Source: Blattamonas nauphoetae (Eukaryota > Preaxostyla > Oxymonadida). Taken from it: DNA of 29,492 nt. The first letter of the stretch is position 1, and each line of letters begins with the position of its first letter. The position numbers and the translations under genes were made by a program. The stretch is from positions 1-29,492 of the forward strand of contig JARBJD010000603.1 of NCBI GenBank assembly GCA_033064195.1, written 5' to 3'. This document shows positions 19,780-28,874 of this stretch, piece by piece. Below the pieces are notes generated by a model, which saw only the letters and a program-made list of their open reading frames with translations, was not told where the DNA came from and did no database searches.

Positions 19780-20190
19780 ATGGTGAAGCGTTACTTCTCA
19801 ATTCAGAATTCTCACATTGCTCAATTTCCTCATGATTTTACCAATTCCAGAAATCAAAAATATGTTCACTTCCTCGACTGTAAACTCATTCATGTGAAGG
19901 AAGAAATTAATGGTAACTCAACTGTCATTTCCAAAGATATTCCTCAGCACATCACAATCCATGGTGATTGGATCCAGACTGACGCATTCAATGATTCATT
20001 TGTTGCTTTCTGCAATGAACAGATTGCGAAGCGAAAGAAGTGGGAATTAAGTACTCGACAGTCCATAGTGAAGATCTGGTTTAAAGACAGTTCTGGTGAT
20101 TCAATTGAGATGGAAACAACGGAGACAATCAATGGAAAAATAATCAAAGAGTATTATGAATTTCTGGTTGATCTCATGTTGGAGTATTAA
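19780..20190 (+). CDS. Minor capsid (penton) candidate
   Basis: A 136-residue protein, MVKRYFSIQNSHIAQFPH at the start. It alternates short predicted strands and ends with IVKIWFKDSSGDSIEM and then YYEFLVDLMLEY. A W/F-x-D-x-x-G turn followed by a strand ending in a short aromatic tail is typical of the last strands of single jelly-roll capsid proteins. Its size is small for a Polinton penton, but its place immediately after the two major capsid genes supports a shell role. It is open throughout. The ATG at 19780 is preferred to upstream in-frame codons because of the promoter spacing. An unrelated small virion protein is the alternative. Confidence 0.5.
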   Translation: MVKRYFSIQNSHIAQFPHDFTNSRNQKYVHFLDCKLIHVKEEINGNSTVISKDIPQHITIHGDWIQTDAFNDSFVAFCNEQIAKRKKWELSTRQSIVKIWFKDSSGDSIEMETTETINGKIIKEYYEFLVDLMLEY

Positions 20191-20239
20191 CAGTGTTTCG
20201 ATCAGGGAATTATATTTTTGTATCAGTTCATTGATGAGT

Positions 20240-21064
20240 GTCTGTTGATGTCCGACAATGCTACTCAGTTCCTGTGAATGGCTTTGATACAGAAGCAAGA
20301 GAGTTCTGCATAATCAACTTGAAGACAATCTGGATTGGAATCATTCACAACCTCAGGAAGATTTCTTGGATCTGTTGTGCAATTACACCAATGTGTTTCT
20401 TCTCACTTTCCTTCTTCAAGCATTCACATTTCTCTTTGCAGTTCTTCAAGTGTTCTTCATTGGTTTCGTTCTCAATTTGTCTTGTGACTTTGTTGATCTT
20501 CGAGTCGAATGTGTTGAACTGATACTGCACAATTTCCACTTTATTCAGTTGCTCAAGAACATCAGGGTATGGTTCAATATTTCTTTTCACTCTTCTGTCT
20601 GACAGCTGAGAAAAACTTCCCGTTGTGGATATTGAAAACACTCCTGAACCCGTGTCCTCATCGTAGTAATACAATGCTGGTGAGTCACACGGAGACCACA
20701 TAATTATGCCATCACCATTGAACTGAATTCCTGAAGTTTCTGAAAGCGATTGTGAAATTGAAATGCCAGACTTAAATGTTGAAGCCGGATATGTTCCAGG
20801 ATACTTCGGAAGTGATCCTTCTGATATATTCCACTTCGCTCCATTCACATTAATCAATCCTCCAATTTCTGGTGTCGTGATCGATCCATTTGTGCTGACT
20901 ACTTTTTGGATTGAAGATATCGCTGACTTGTGTGCTTCTGTTGTCTTCTGAAGTGATTCAATCACTGCTCTATTCTCGTTGGTTGTTGAGAGATTATTAT
21001 CAATCATTTTCTCAATCATTTGTGAATTGTATTTTTGTCGATTCATTTCTGTTTGCTCTTTCAT
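20240..21064 (-). pseudogene. Fibre-like protein with S74 chaperone domain
   Basis: The start is MKEQTEMNRQKYNSQMIEKM, a coiled-coil-like region (about residues 1-65), then a glycine- and serine-rich beta region (LINVNGAKWNISEGSLPKYP, then GIQFNGDGIIMWSPCDSPAL). The carboxy end is a Peptidase S74 / intramolecular chaperone domain: FSQLSDRRVKRNIEPYPDVL, then IGVIAQQIQEIF. In this family the Ser and Lys of the SD-x-x-x-K segment cut the chaperone from the trimeric fibre after folding. This is a likely spike or fibre for host attachment. The start at 21064 is set by the promoter. The gene is convergent with 19780 and abuts the inner inverted repeat. It is broken, about one break. Confidence 0.8.
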
Positions 21065-21082
21065 TGAAAATAAAATTCTTGA
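21065..21082 (-). promoter_or_regulatory. T-rich promoter of fibre gene
   Basis: On the minus strand: AGAATTTTATTTTCAATG, with the ATG at 21064. The T-rich part is intact but the TAAATG box is not. Confidence 0.5.
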
Positions 21083-21085
21083 TTC

Positions 21086-21345
21086 CCTCATGAACATACG
21101 TCACCGGCACATTATTTCTGACATACTCAGAGACTAGTGAACAGTTCTCTTCTCTCATTGATTCAATTAATGCTTGTTCTGAACATACTCGACGTCTTTC
21201 GTTGTACATCGCGGTTGGATTCATTTAATACAAATTAAAAAATTCAAAAATAAATTTCATTCGTGATTTTATCATTTGTGATCTTCCGAGACTTCGATTC
21301 TGTCATCGATGGGTTCGATCAGTCTTGTTTGATCAGAGAAAGTAC
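21086..21345 (-). repeat. Inner terminal inverted repeat, right
   Basis: Inverted copy of 3481-3743, ending within about 25 bp of the fibre-gene start. It contains a promoter (minus strand, TTTATTTTTGAATTTTTTAA before ATTAAATG) and the first codons of the modular gene. Confidence 0.85.
21100..21224 (-). pseudogene. 5' fragment of modular gene in right repeat
   Basis: The first 40 or so codons (MNPTAMYNERRRVCSEQALI onward) nearly match those of the gene at 3600, then similarity stops where the inverted repeat stops. It is a fragment made by the inverted repeat, not a separate gene. The promoter is still present, so a short transcript could read into the fibre gene on the same strand. Confidence 0.75.
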
Positions 21346-21399
21346 TTCAATGGGACACGATCATCCCTTCTCATTCCTGACGTCTCTTTACTGTTTCGT

Positions 21400-22990
21400 T
21401 TAGGTGTGTTTCTCTTTCTACTTTCTCATTTGTTCTCTTTTCTTTTTCATCTCTTCATTCTTGTTCTCGATCCTTCACTTTTTTCTGTCTCTCTCGTTCA
21501 GGTACATCACATTGTTTTATGAACGGTGGTTTCATTCCCGACTTGTTTTGAACAGGTTTGCTCCATTTTTGAATTCATTATTTCCTAAAACACATTTATG
21601 TACCAACGCCGATCAAACCTAAAGTGGACCTGAAGATCAGGTACACAGATGCGTTTTATCGCTTAAAAGTATGTCTCTCGTGATTTTACCAAACAGGTAT
21701 TCTCTTCTTTTTGTTCATCTCTTTCATAAAACATCTTCATGTACCCGATCTGCGTGATCATCAAACTCAGGTCCACTATTGCGTCTTATGACCAGAAAGT
21801 GCTGTTCACTGAATATTTGAAACAGGTTTGCTCTCTTTTTGTATTATCTCTTTATAAGACACATTCGTGTACCAGAATTTTCACTTCACTTTTGTTGTTC
21901 TCTTTTCTGGTACAACACTTCACTTTATCCTCTCATTTTCACTTCATTGTCAGTTTTTTCATTGTCTCTCACTTTTTTCAAAATTAAAATTTAAAATGAC
22001 GTGAACAAAATTTTGATCCTCATCTTTCTTCGAGAAACTTCGTGATTCATCGATAAAATTGTATGCGTTGGTACACCACTTTGTTTTACTTTCATTCAAC
22101 TTTCATTTCACTTTTTACACTTCACCACTCTTCGATTTGTGCTCTTCATTTTTTCTAAAACACAACGGTGTACCAACAAAACGCGATCTGAAGTGATCGT
22201 CCAGATCAGGTACACCACTTCACCTTATCGTTTCATTTCACAACTATTTGATTTCAATTCTCTTTTTTTATCAAAACAAGGTAGAAGACAGAACTAAAAA
22301 TGTTTGATCGACAAGATAAAAACGAACTGTAAGATCTGGTACATGAATGTGTTTTATCACGTCAAACCTTGTTTCACTTCACAATTTTGTTCTCTTTATT
22401 GACATTTTTGCTCTAATCTTTCATAAAACAAAGTGGTGTACCAACGAGACTCAATCTGAAATGATCGGTGAGATCTGGTACATGAATGTGTTTTATCTTT
22501 TAGTTTTCACTTCACTCACTCTTAATTTCTCTTCTTTTGTGAAATTTTGATGAACGCGTTCATAAGGTGAAGTGGTGTACCAACGAAGTGAGAAAAACAA
22601 TGATTGGAGAGATCTGGTACGGCACTTCACTTTATCGTTGCTAACATTGTTTCACTTCACGATTTTACTCTAATTAGAAACATTTTTGATGAACTCGTTC
22701 ATAAAGTGAAGTGGTGTACCAATGAAACGCGAACAACAAAGATCGTTCAGATCTGGTACGAGATTTTGTTTTATCTTTTAGTTTTCACTTCAATCACTCT
22801 TTTTTCTCTTTGTTTGTGAAATTTTGACGAACCCGTTCATAAAGTGAAGTGGTGTACCAACGAAACACGAAGAATCAAGATCGCTCCGATCTGGTACATG
22901 ATTTTGTTTTATCGTCTCATTCTCACTTCACTCACTTGTTTTTCCTCTTTTTTTGTGAAATTTGTCTGAACACGTTCGTAAATCTCAATA
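21400..22990. repeat. Tandem array of hairpin units, about 139 bp
   Basis: The string GATCTGGTAC recurs at 22333, 22472, 22611, 22750 and 22888, a period of 138-139 bp, with older, diverged units to the left as far as about 21600. Each unit holds GTGAAGTGGTGTACC, then about 40 bp, then GGTAC followed by an ACTTCAC/TTTTAT arm, so each can form a hairpin. The clearest is ATAAGGTGAAGTG-GTGTACC against GGTACGGCACTTCAC-TTTAT (22562-22636). Between units is T-rich sequence. No gene is supported, although T-rich open frames occur. Confidence 0.8.
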
Positions 22991-23079
22991 CTTACCCACA
23001 ATTTTCACATCTTCCGTCTCATACTTTGCTATCATACTTGCCCACTTCATTGTTGCTTCATTCACATTCTTTTGTTCCA

Positions 23080-24295
23080 ATTAAGCAAAAAAGTTGATAA
23101 AAAATGAGTTGTTGTGATGTGCTCGTGAGGTGTAGACGGTCGAAAGAATGCTCGTGAGATGACGAAAATGAAGAGGAATGACGAAGAGATTGAATGTGAA
23201 ATGGTGAAAGAAAGATGAGAGAAGAAAGGGGTTGAAGGTGTTTTTGAAGTGACAAACACGGTGAAAACGTGAGATGTTGAAACACGAAAATGTGACATTA
23301 TGGAACAACTATCCGACAAAAGTGTCTCGAAATTTGAGCACAGCTTTGTCGGACAGTGAGAATGAAGGATTTGTGGGAGAAATTTGGGGCAAAAATTCAT
23401 ATAGTGAAAATGTTGGCGGAAATGATGTGTCAAATGTGTGATGTGAAAAACCGATCCTCCAGAGAGAACTAATGTCACCAGTAAACTCGAAATCTCAAAA
23501 AAGCGTCGCTTGAGTGTGTTTGTGAAGTGGTTGACGTGAAAATCGTTAAAAATGAAAATTGAGAAAAAATTGTGAAAACGATCGAGGTGTGAAATGGTTC
23601 GAACCAAAAGTCGCCAGAAGGCGTTCTTAACTGATCTAATGCTAAAAGGCGTCATAAGAGGACGATTCCTGAGCGAAAGATGATGGAAGATAGGGTCCAT
23701 ACCTTATCTCGAAAATTTCGACTCGTAAAAATCCTCAATGGGTCGGATCAAACTTTTTTTCCAAAAAGTGTTTTTTATCGCGAATTTCACCTTTCAAAAT
23801 CGATTTTGTAATTTTAGAAGATGTTTGAGGTGAATTTGAGACATAAAGTAGTGGTTAGTAGCGAAATCTGAAAATCGACTTTTTGGTCCATTTTTTGACC
23901 ACTGTTCGGTACGTAGCTCCGCGAATTCTCAACCGATTTTCATCGGGATTGTTTTGATCGACGACTCACATCGTCCCCGACATTTTAGAATTTTTTTCGA
24001 TTTTTTTCGAAGTGGTTCTCAAGTTGGATTCACTTTGTTCGAGTTCAAAAGTGAAAAAACATCGAAAAAAGTGACAACATTTTTGGATTATGACAAAAAT
24101 TTGCTTCAAAATTGACGCTTAAAATTAGGTCGAAATATTGAACATATTTTGGAATTTAGGTCAAATATTGGCATCATTGAAATGGCCTAAATTCCTTTTA
24201 ATACAAGATTTAGAAATGGTCAATCGGAATTGACTTTTCGTTTCTGATTTCAACGACTATTTCAATCTGGTTCCCAAATCGTCTACTATACTACT
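23080..24295 (-). repeat. Polinton right outer inverted arm
   Basis: Inverted match to 1074-2880, minus the modular-gene block. The outer end reads CTATACTACT against the left AGTAGTTATAG. It contains no supported gene; open frames on the minus strand (for example 212 codons at 23062-23700) lie in repeat sequence that is not protein-like. Beyond 24295 the sequence changes at once to polymerase coding DNA of another copy. Confidence 0.8.
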
Positions 24296-24297
24296 GT

Positions 24298-26029
24298 TGT
24301 CATCAGAGAATAGATTGTCAAGAATGAGATCTTCCATTGTTTCGAAATCATAAGTGATGTAGTACTGCGTTGGTTTGAATTCGTCTTGTCTCTTGTGTGC
24401 CATCAGAAATTCATGAGTCTTGTTGTTAAGAATGTGTGGTACATATGGCCTTGGCGTTTTATCAAGTGAGATCTTCTTCACATGTTTTCCATCGACTTCT
24501 TTGCATTCTTTGAGATGTTTCTCGTAGTATGCCTTGAAGTGAGAATCTTTTACTTGGAATCCTCTCGATTGACAGTAGGGACAGAGTTTGTATCCAGTGA
24601 TTTTCTCAGGATCGATAATGTACATTACATGAACGAGAGTTGCAGTGAGCGGAATCATCAGAAGTGGGAGAACTCTTGCATCATCATTTTCGTTGATGTA
24701 CGATTGACTGAGGAAGTACCGCTTCTTGTCTTCATCGAACTCATAAATGTGAACAGTGATGTTGAATACTTGCATTGCTCTCTCTAAATCACATGCAATA
24801 TCAAATCCAGGATACTTCTGAAGATGTGGTGTCAATTGTCGAGACTTCAGATGTGAAAGCTTCATCCATTGTGCAAACAATCTGTAGGCTTCACTATTCC
24901 TCATATTGATTGAGATTTTCTTCTTTGGAACCTCAGGAAGAGTGAGGAATGATAGTGCTTGAAAGAAGCAGATATTGTACTCAGAATCGACGTACCGAAC
25001 GTTGTATGTTTTTATGTGTTCAGTGAGAATGGCATTAGCTTTTCCAGCAACTGGGAATCTGTAAACTGCAACAAGAATCGAATGGAAGGCGATGAACACT
25101 GTCTTTGTGTCCATCAGTGTTCTCTCTTGTGACTCTTTGATTAGATTGATCGCATATTTAGAATACTCAGTGATGTCTGCTTCACTTCTTATCACTGTTG
25201 GAAAGCTCTTAGATGTGTTCTCCAGTTCTGGTCTGAAATCATTGTACAGTGTCTCATCTTTATCTTTTCTCTCAACAATCTTTCCAAAATCAATACTAAT
25301 CTTGAATGGTCGATCCTTCTCTTTTTCATACACTGCATTGATGAAGGTTGTGATTTCCTCAACGTTCTTCAAGTGATTGTGGAAGTACAACTGATATGGT
25401 TTTCCATTGTCTTCAACCTTCTCGACCTCATTCTTCTTGAACTTCTTTCGTGCGTTCGTCAGACATTCGTTGAAGGCAAGTTTGTCACGTGGTTCAGCGA
25501 GCAAGATGCATTCATTGAATCCATCAAATTGCTTCACTTTTCTTTTTTCCATTTGTTCATTCTTCTTCTGAATGATCAACAGATTCTTCATCCAATGATC
25601 CATCAGCTTCTCTTCAATCGACTTTAGTTTCCTAGTGATCTTGAACACTTGCTTTTTCAATTCAGTTTCGTTCACTCTTGGATTTGCTTTCATGTCAATG
25701 ATGATTACGTTTTTATCCTCTTCATTCATCATTGCATTGTTGTTTGTTTTATTATGTTTCTGAATGAATTGAGCTTGTTCCATTTGTCGTTGGTTTCTAA
25801 CTTCTTGAAGGAATTTTGGAATTAAATTGATATTTAGATTTGCTGTTGGATTCGGATTTCGATATCCAACATCTGGGTGTTGAAGCATTGCCAGGAGAAA
25901 TGAATAGTGATGTTGCTTGTATGGGCTGTCAGGTTTGTATGTTCGACCATCAGTAAATGCGAATTGAGTGTTTGGAAATAGTTCTCTAACTTCTCTGATT
26001 TGTTCCTTCACTTTCCAGAGTTGTGTCAT
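24298..26029 (-). pseudogene. polB: PolB 5' part, second copy
   Basis: Starts MTQLWKVKEQIREVRELFPN and covers the long amino-terminal region, the finger-like CPYCQSRGF...HLKEC segment and the first exonuclease motif (YDFETME), ending after LFSDDN at the junction with the outer arm of the main copy. The empty pogo site lies at 24993-24994. Only this 5' portion of the gene is present, so it is a fossil fragment. Confidence 0.85.
24993..24994. other. Empty TA target of pogo
   Basis: The second copy reads AACGTTCGGTACGTCGATTC (minus strand) where the main copy has AACGTTCGGTA, then pogo, then TACATCGATTC. This fixes the pogo limits and the TA duplication. Confidence 0.85.
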
Positions 26030-26060
26030 TTACTACGAATTAAAAAAATAAAAATAAAAA
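26030..26060 (-). promoter_or_regulatory. T-rich promoter, second PolB copy
   Basis: Minus strand: TTTTTTTTATTTTTATTTTT, then TTCGTAGTAAATG with the ATG at 26029. Confidence 0.6.
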
Positions 26061-26072
26061 AAAGTTGAGTGA

Positions 26073-26498
26073 TTATTTTGGCTTCCTCAAATGTGGCTTC
26101 TTCTTTGCCTTTAGCCAGGAATCTAGTCGCACTTTGAAGACTTCAGTTCCACCAATTTCTCGATATGTGAATGGTACTAGAACCTGCTTGTACTCACCAA
26201 CGAGCTCACAGTTGTACTTCCTCAGTTCATTTTCCACAAACGATTGAGTGTAGTGTCGACGTTGTGACATGTGTGGTCTGTTTCCTTGATTCCACAACTT
26301 TGGTTTTATTCTCCACTCAACACCTTCATGAACATAGATGACTGGGATATTGTGTCTGACATATTCAGAGACAAGTTCACAGTTCTCTTCTTTCATTGAC
26401 TGAATCAAAGCTTGCTTGGCTTCTGTTCGACGTTATTCGCTCCCCTTTGGAGGGTTCGAAGTCTTTAGCGAGACATAAGTAGTATTCACTGTTGTCAT
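26073..26498 (-). pseudogene. Modular repeat protein, second copy
   Basis: Contains both modules seen in the 3600 gene: NCELVSEYVRHNIPVIYVHE, then WRIKPKLWNQGNRPH, and NCELVGEYKQVLVPFTYRE, then FKVRLDSWLKA. The promoter and ATG (26498) are present, but the start region carries a foreign-looking sequence with the GGGTTCGAAG motif (26453), so it is broken, about one break. It ends 44 bp before the polymerase copy. Confidence 0.65.
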
Positions 26499-26522
26499 TT
26501 AATACAAATTAAAAATCAAAAA
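26499..26522 (-). promoter_or_regulatory. T-rich promoter, second modular gene
   Basis: Minus strand: TTTTATTTTTTTGATTTTTA, then TGTATTAAATG with the ATG at 26498. Confidence 0.55.
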
Positions 26523-26528
26523 AATAAA

Positions 26529-26656
26529 ATGAAATGTGAAGTGAGGTGTTGAGAGTTTTTTATTTTTGTTCCTTGTTGTGCCAGCTTTCATTTTGCTTCT
26601 TTCTTGTTTCTTTCTTCCTAGTTTCATTTTTCATTCATTCATTTTCAATCATTCAA
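26529..26656. repeat. T/C-rich low-complexity DNA with CATT repeats
   Basis: Pyrimidine-rich run followed by irregular ATTC/CATT repeats that continue into the 335-bp duplication. No gene seen. Confidence 0.6.
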
Positions 26657-27292
26657 TCATTCATCATTCAATTTTTCAAGTTTGTATGATTGTACCGTAG
26701 GACAACCCGATACTCCTTTGGGGATCACTCTATCATGATCCTACTCAATGACTACTGCTGGCGAATTCCTTGAAGGGTTAAGTCTTGGGTGGGCATGATT
26801 TACGGGCACATCTAAGTGCGACCAACATGAACCCCGGGGCGGATTCCTAGAAATCCACCGTCTCAATTCAACCTTCAATTCGTTCTACGCATTAGTCACG
26901 AGGGCACCATTTTGCCTGAGTATCAAGGGAAATTACGTCGAGGTATCATTATTCAACTTGAAATTCAATCATTCAAGCCTTCATCGTTCAATCATTCATC
27001 ATTCAATTTTTCAAGTTTGTATGATTGTACCGTAGGACAACCCGATACTCCTTTGGGGATCACTCTATCATGATCCTACTCAATGACTACTGCTGGCGAA
27101 TTCCTTGAAGGGTTAAGTCTTGGGTGGGCATGATTTACGGGCACATCTAAGTGCGACCAACATGAACCCCGGGGCGGATTCCTAGAAATCCACCGTCTCC
27201 AATCCAACCTTCAATTCGTTCTACGCATTAGCCACGAGGGCACCATTTTGCCTGAGTATCAAGGGAAATTACGTCGAGGTATCATACTTCAA
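26657..27292 (+). repeat. 335-bp tandem duplication, two copies
   Basis: The two units are nearly identical: TGTACCGTAGGACAACCCG starts at 26691 and again at 27026. Each is G+C-richer than its surroundings and contains a small inverted repeat (GGCGGATTCCTAGAAATCC, then ACC). No open frame is supported. It may be a non-coding repeat or SINE body; I cannot identify it. Confidence 0.85.
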
Positions 27293-27490
27293 CTTTTTTG
27301 GAAAGTTTGAATTTTTGAATTTTTGAATTTTTTTTAAATTTTTGAATTTTTGAATTTTTTGAATTTTTTGAATTTTTGAATTTTTTGAAATTTTCCTAAG
27401 TATTTTTTTTTGAAATTTTTTTTTGAATTTTTGAATTTGTTTTAAATTTTTGAAATTGTTTTGGTATTTTGAAACTTTTCATTTTTTTGA
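27293..27490. repeat. TTTTTGAA low-complexity tract
   Basis: About 200 bp of irregular TTTTTGAATTTTTGAA repeats. No gene. Confidence 0.85.
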
Positions 27491-27651
27491 AATTAAGATT
27501 GCCCCTCGCCTGAATCAGACCACCCCTAGAAACGGGTGGACACTGGAACATACCCACTGGGCTACTAGCTCCTGAAAATGTTAGTTTCGACCTGTGCCTT
27601 ATACCTCGAATGTTCAGATCTGCTATATATTCCTTTTATTGTCCACCTATC

Positions 27652-27872
27652 TACCCTCGTTAAAAGCATGACTTTATCACGGGAACGACTTTTTACCCTC
27701 GTTAAAAGCACGACTTTTCTCGTCAGTGATTTTTCAAAATAAGTTAGATTTTCCTTTTAACTTTTACCCCGTTAAAAGCATGACTATTTCACGGGAGCGA
27801 TCTGCTAAATCTTAATTCTTGGCCAATTGTTACCCTCGTTAAAAGCATGACTTTTCACGGGAGCATTTTGCT
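27652..27872 (+). repeat. Four short dispersed repeats
   Basis: The unit TACCCTCGTTAAAAGCATGA, followed by a CACGGGAGCG-type end, occurs at about 27652, 27694, 27764 and 27831 with variable spacing; TGCTATATAT or TGCTAAAT follows some copies. The function is unknown. Confidence 0.75.
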
Positions 27873-27967
27873 ATATATTGAATTTATTGACAAAGTTTTC
27901 AAATTTTAAATCTGCTATAGTGTCTTTATTTCGGGTATAAAGTTTCTGATTTTCGGGATAATTTCAG

Positions 27968-28051
27968 GACCGGATAGTCTAGTGGTAATGGTGAGTGCAC
28001 GCACTACTACTACTAAGCTGAAGGTCCTAGGTTCAATTCCTGGCGGAAGCA
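27968..28051 (+). ncRNA. tRNA-like SINE head
   Basis: An A-box-like ATAGTCTAGTGGTAATGG is followed about 40 bp later by a B-box-like GGTTCAATTCC inside a good T-arm (CTAGG-TTCAATT-CCTGG). The acceptor ends do not pair (GACCGGA against CGGAAGC), so it is not a working tRNA gene. The A-box resembles that of tRNA-Glu. The 9-bp string GGCGGAAGC (28043-28051) is repeated inverted at 28207-28215. Most likely it is the polymerase III promoter head of a SINE. Confidence 0.5.
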
Positions 28052-28874
28052 TTTAATTTCACATATCACTGCCCTTTGGCATGGTCTAGGCCCTTGGCAA
28101 GACCAACGTACGTCTCGGAACTCAAACCGATAAAATGAGTTCCGATGCCGGTCTAAAGGGACCGATGAGAAGGGTCGCAACCTTCGGAACCTTGAAAAAT
28201 ACACCAGCTTCCGCCAAAATCAAGGTTTTGCATTTTGGAAATTTTCGAAATTTTGCTTCAACTTGAAAGTTTGAAGTAACTGAACTCTGGAAGAGAATAT
28301 TTCTCTAAGATTGACAACTTTCTGAAATGAAAATGACTTTTACTCAAGTATTTTCTGAATTGTCAATCGGCATGGAAAAAGCTATAGAAGTGGTGTCTCT
28401 GCCAATGTGGTTCTACTTTCGCCTTCTATACTACTCTCTATATCTCGAAACAGTCCAGCCCTGTCCTTAGAATGTCCTCACCAGTCATTTCCTCAAAGAT
28501 CGTGAATTATTGACATGGCGTGGATTATTGACACTACTATTAACAAAGCATCTGTCCTGAGCCCAGAACGGACGAGGACGAACCTGATGTCACTCTGGAG
28601 ACGCCTCGTTCAACTCTTCTATTTAACGATTCTTTCGCAGATTACTTGTCACAGTTTGTTTGAATCTTATATTGCTTCACCTCTCTTGATTTGTAGTTTG
28701 AATGAAATAACGAAGAAATAGTGAGAACATGAAACTCGTGATGTTCCATTTTTCCAGCTGAGTCAGGATGGGTTGGTGAAACAATCGTCAAATGCGATGG
28801 TTGGGGAGTAATCGTATTTTCCGCTCATGATGCTGGCACATCAGTGAACTTGGTCGCATCTGACTAAAGTGAAC
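28052..28874. other. No gene recognised
   Basis: 28052-28225 is probably the body of the SINE-like repeat. The rest contains only short open frames without domains; a 68-codon plus-strand frame at 28515-28721 is not convincing. The last 150 bp may be the degraded continuation of the host gene to the right. Confidence 0.4.

Larger units (their letters stand above)
1074..24295 (+). mobile_element. Polinton/Maverick element, broken copy
   Basis: A self-synthesising, virus-like DNA transposon of about 23.2 kb including a 2.0-kb pogo transposon nested in it. Its parts, in order, are protein-primed PolB, rve integrase, packaging ATPase, small membrane-active-type proteins, two major capsid paralogs, a minor capsid candidate and an S74 fibre. 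The ends are long inverted repeats; the outermost bases read AGTAGT at the left and ACTACT at the right, fitting the AG...CT ends known for Polintons. I saw no convincing 6-bp target duplication (GGTGGA left, GTTGTC right). Several genes remain open over their full length while others are broken, about seven or eight breaks in total including the nested transposon. The mixture suggests a moderately young fossil. Exact outer limits are inferred from where the two arms stop matching. Confidence 0.85.
24296..26528 (-). mobile_element. Second Polinton, partial inverted copy
   Basis: It carries, on the minus strand, the modular gene and the 5' part of the polymerase in the same order as the main copy. 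The inner edge (about 24296) stops inside the polymerase exonuclease region where the main copy's outer arm begins; the outer edge fades after the promoter of the modular gene (about 26528). Protein differences from the main copy are spread along the polymerase, so it is a related lineage and not a recent duplication. It lacks the pogo insertion. It is a fragment. Confidence 0.82.

Noticed and set aside
21400-22990. CRISPR-like reading of the regular repeats
   Set aside because: Units and spacers are both similar from unit to unit, repeats are long and diverged, and the setting is eukaryotic; this is a tandem repeat.
23062-23700. A 212-codon minus-strand open frame in the right arm
   Set aside because: The sequence is a His/Phe/Ser-rich reading of the arm repeat, the left arm does not keep the frame, and there is no promoter box.
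27484-27580. A second tRNA-like sequence on the minus strand (TAGCCCAGTGGGTA, then GGTCTGATTCAGG)
   Set aside because: Both boxes are poor matches and no T-arm forms; too weak to list.
28515-28721. A 68-codon plus-strand open frame
   Set aside because: No domain, and the region more likely belongs to degraded minus-strand host sequence.
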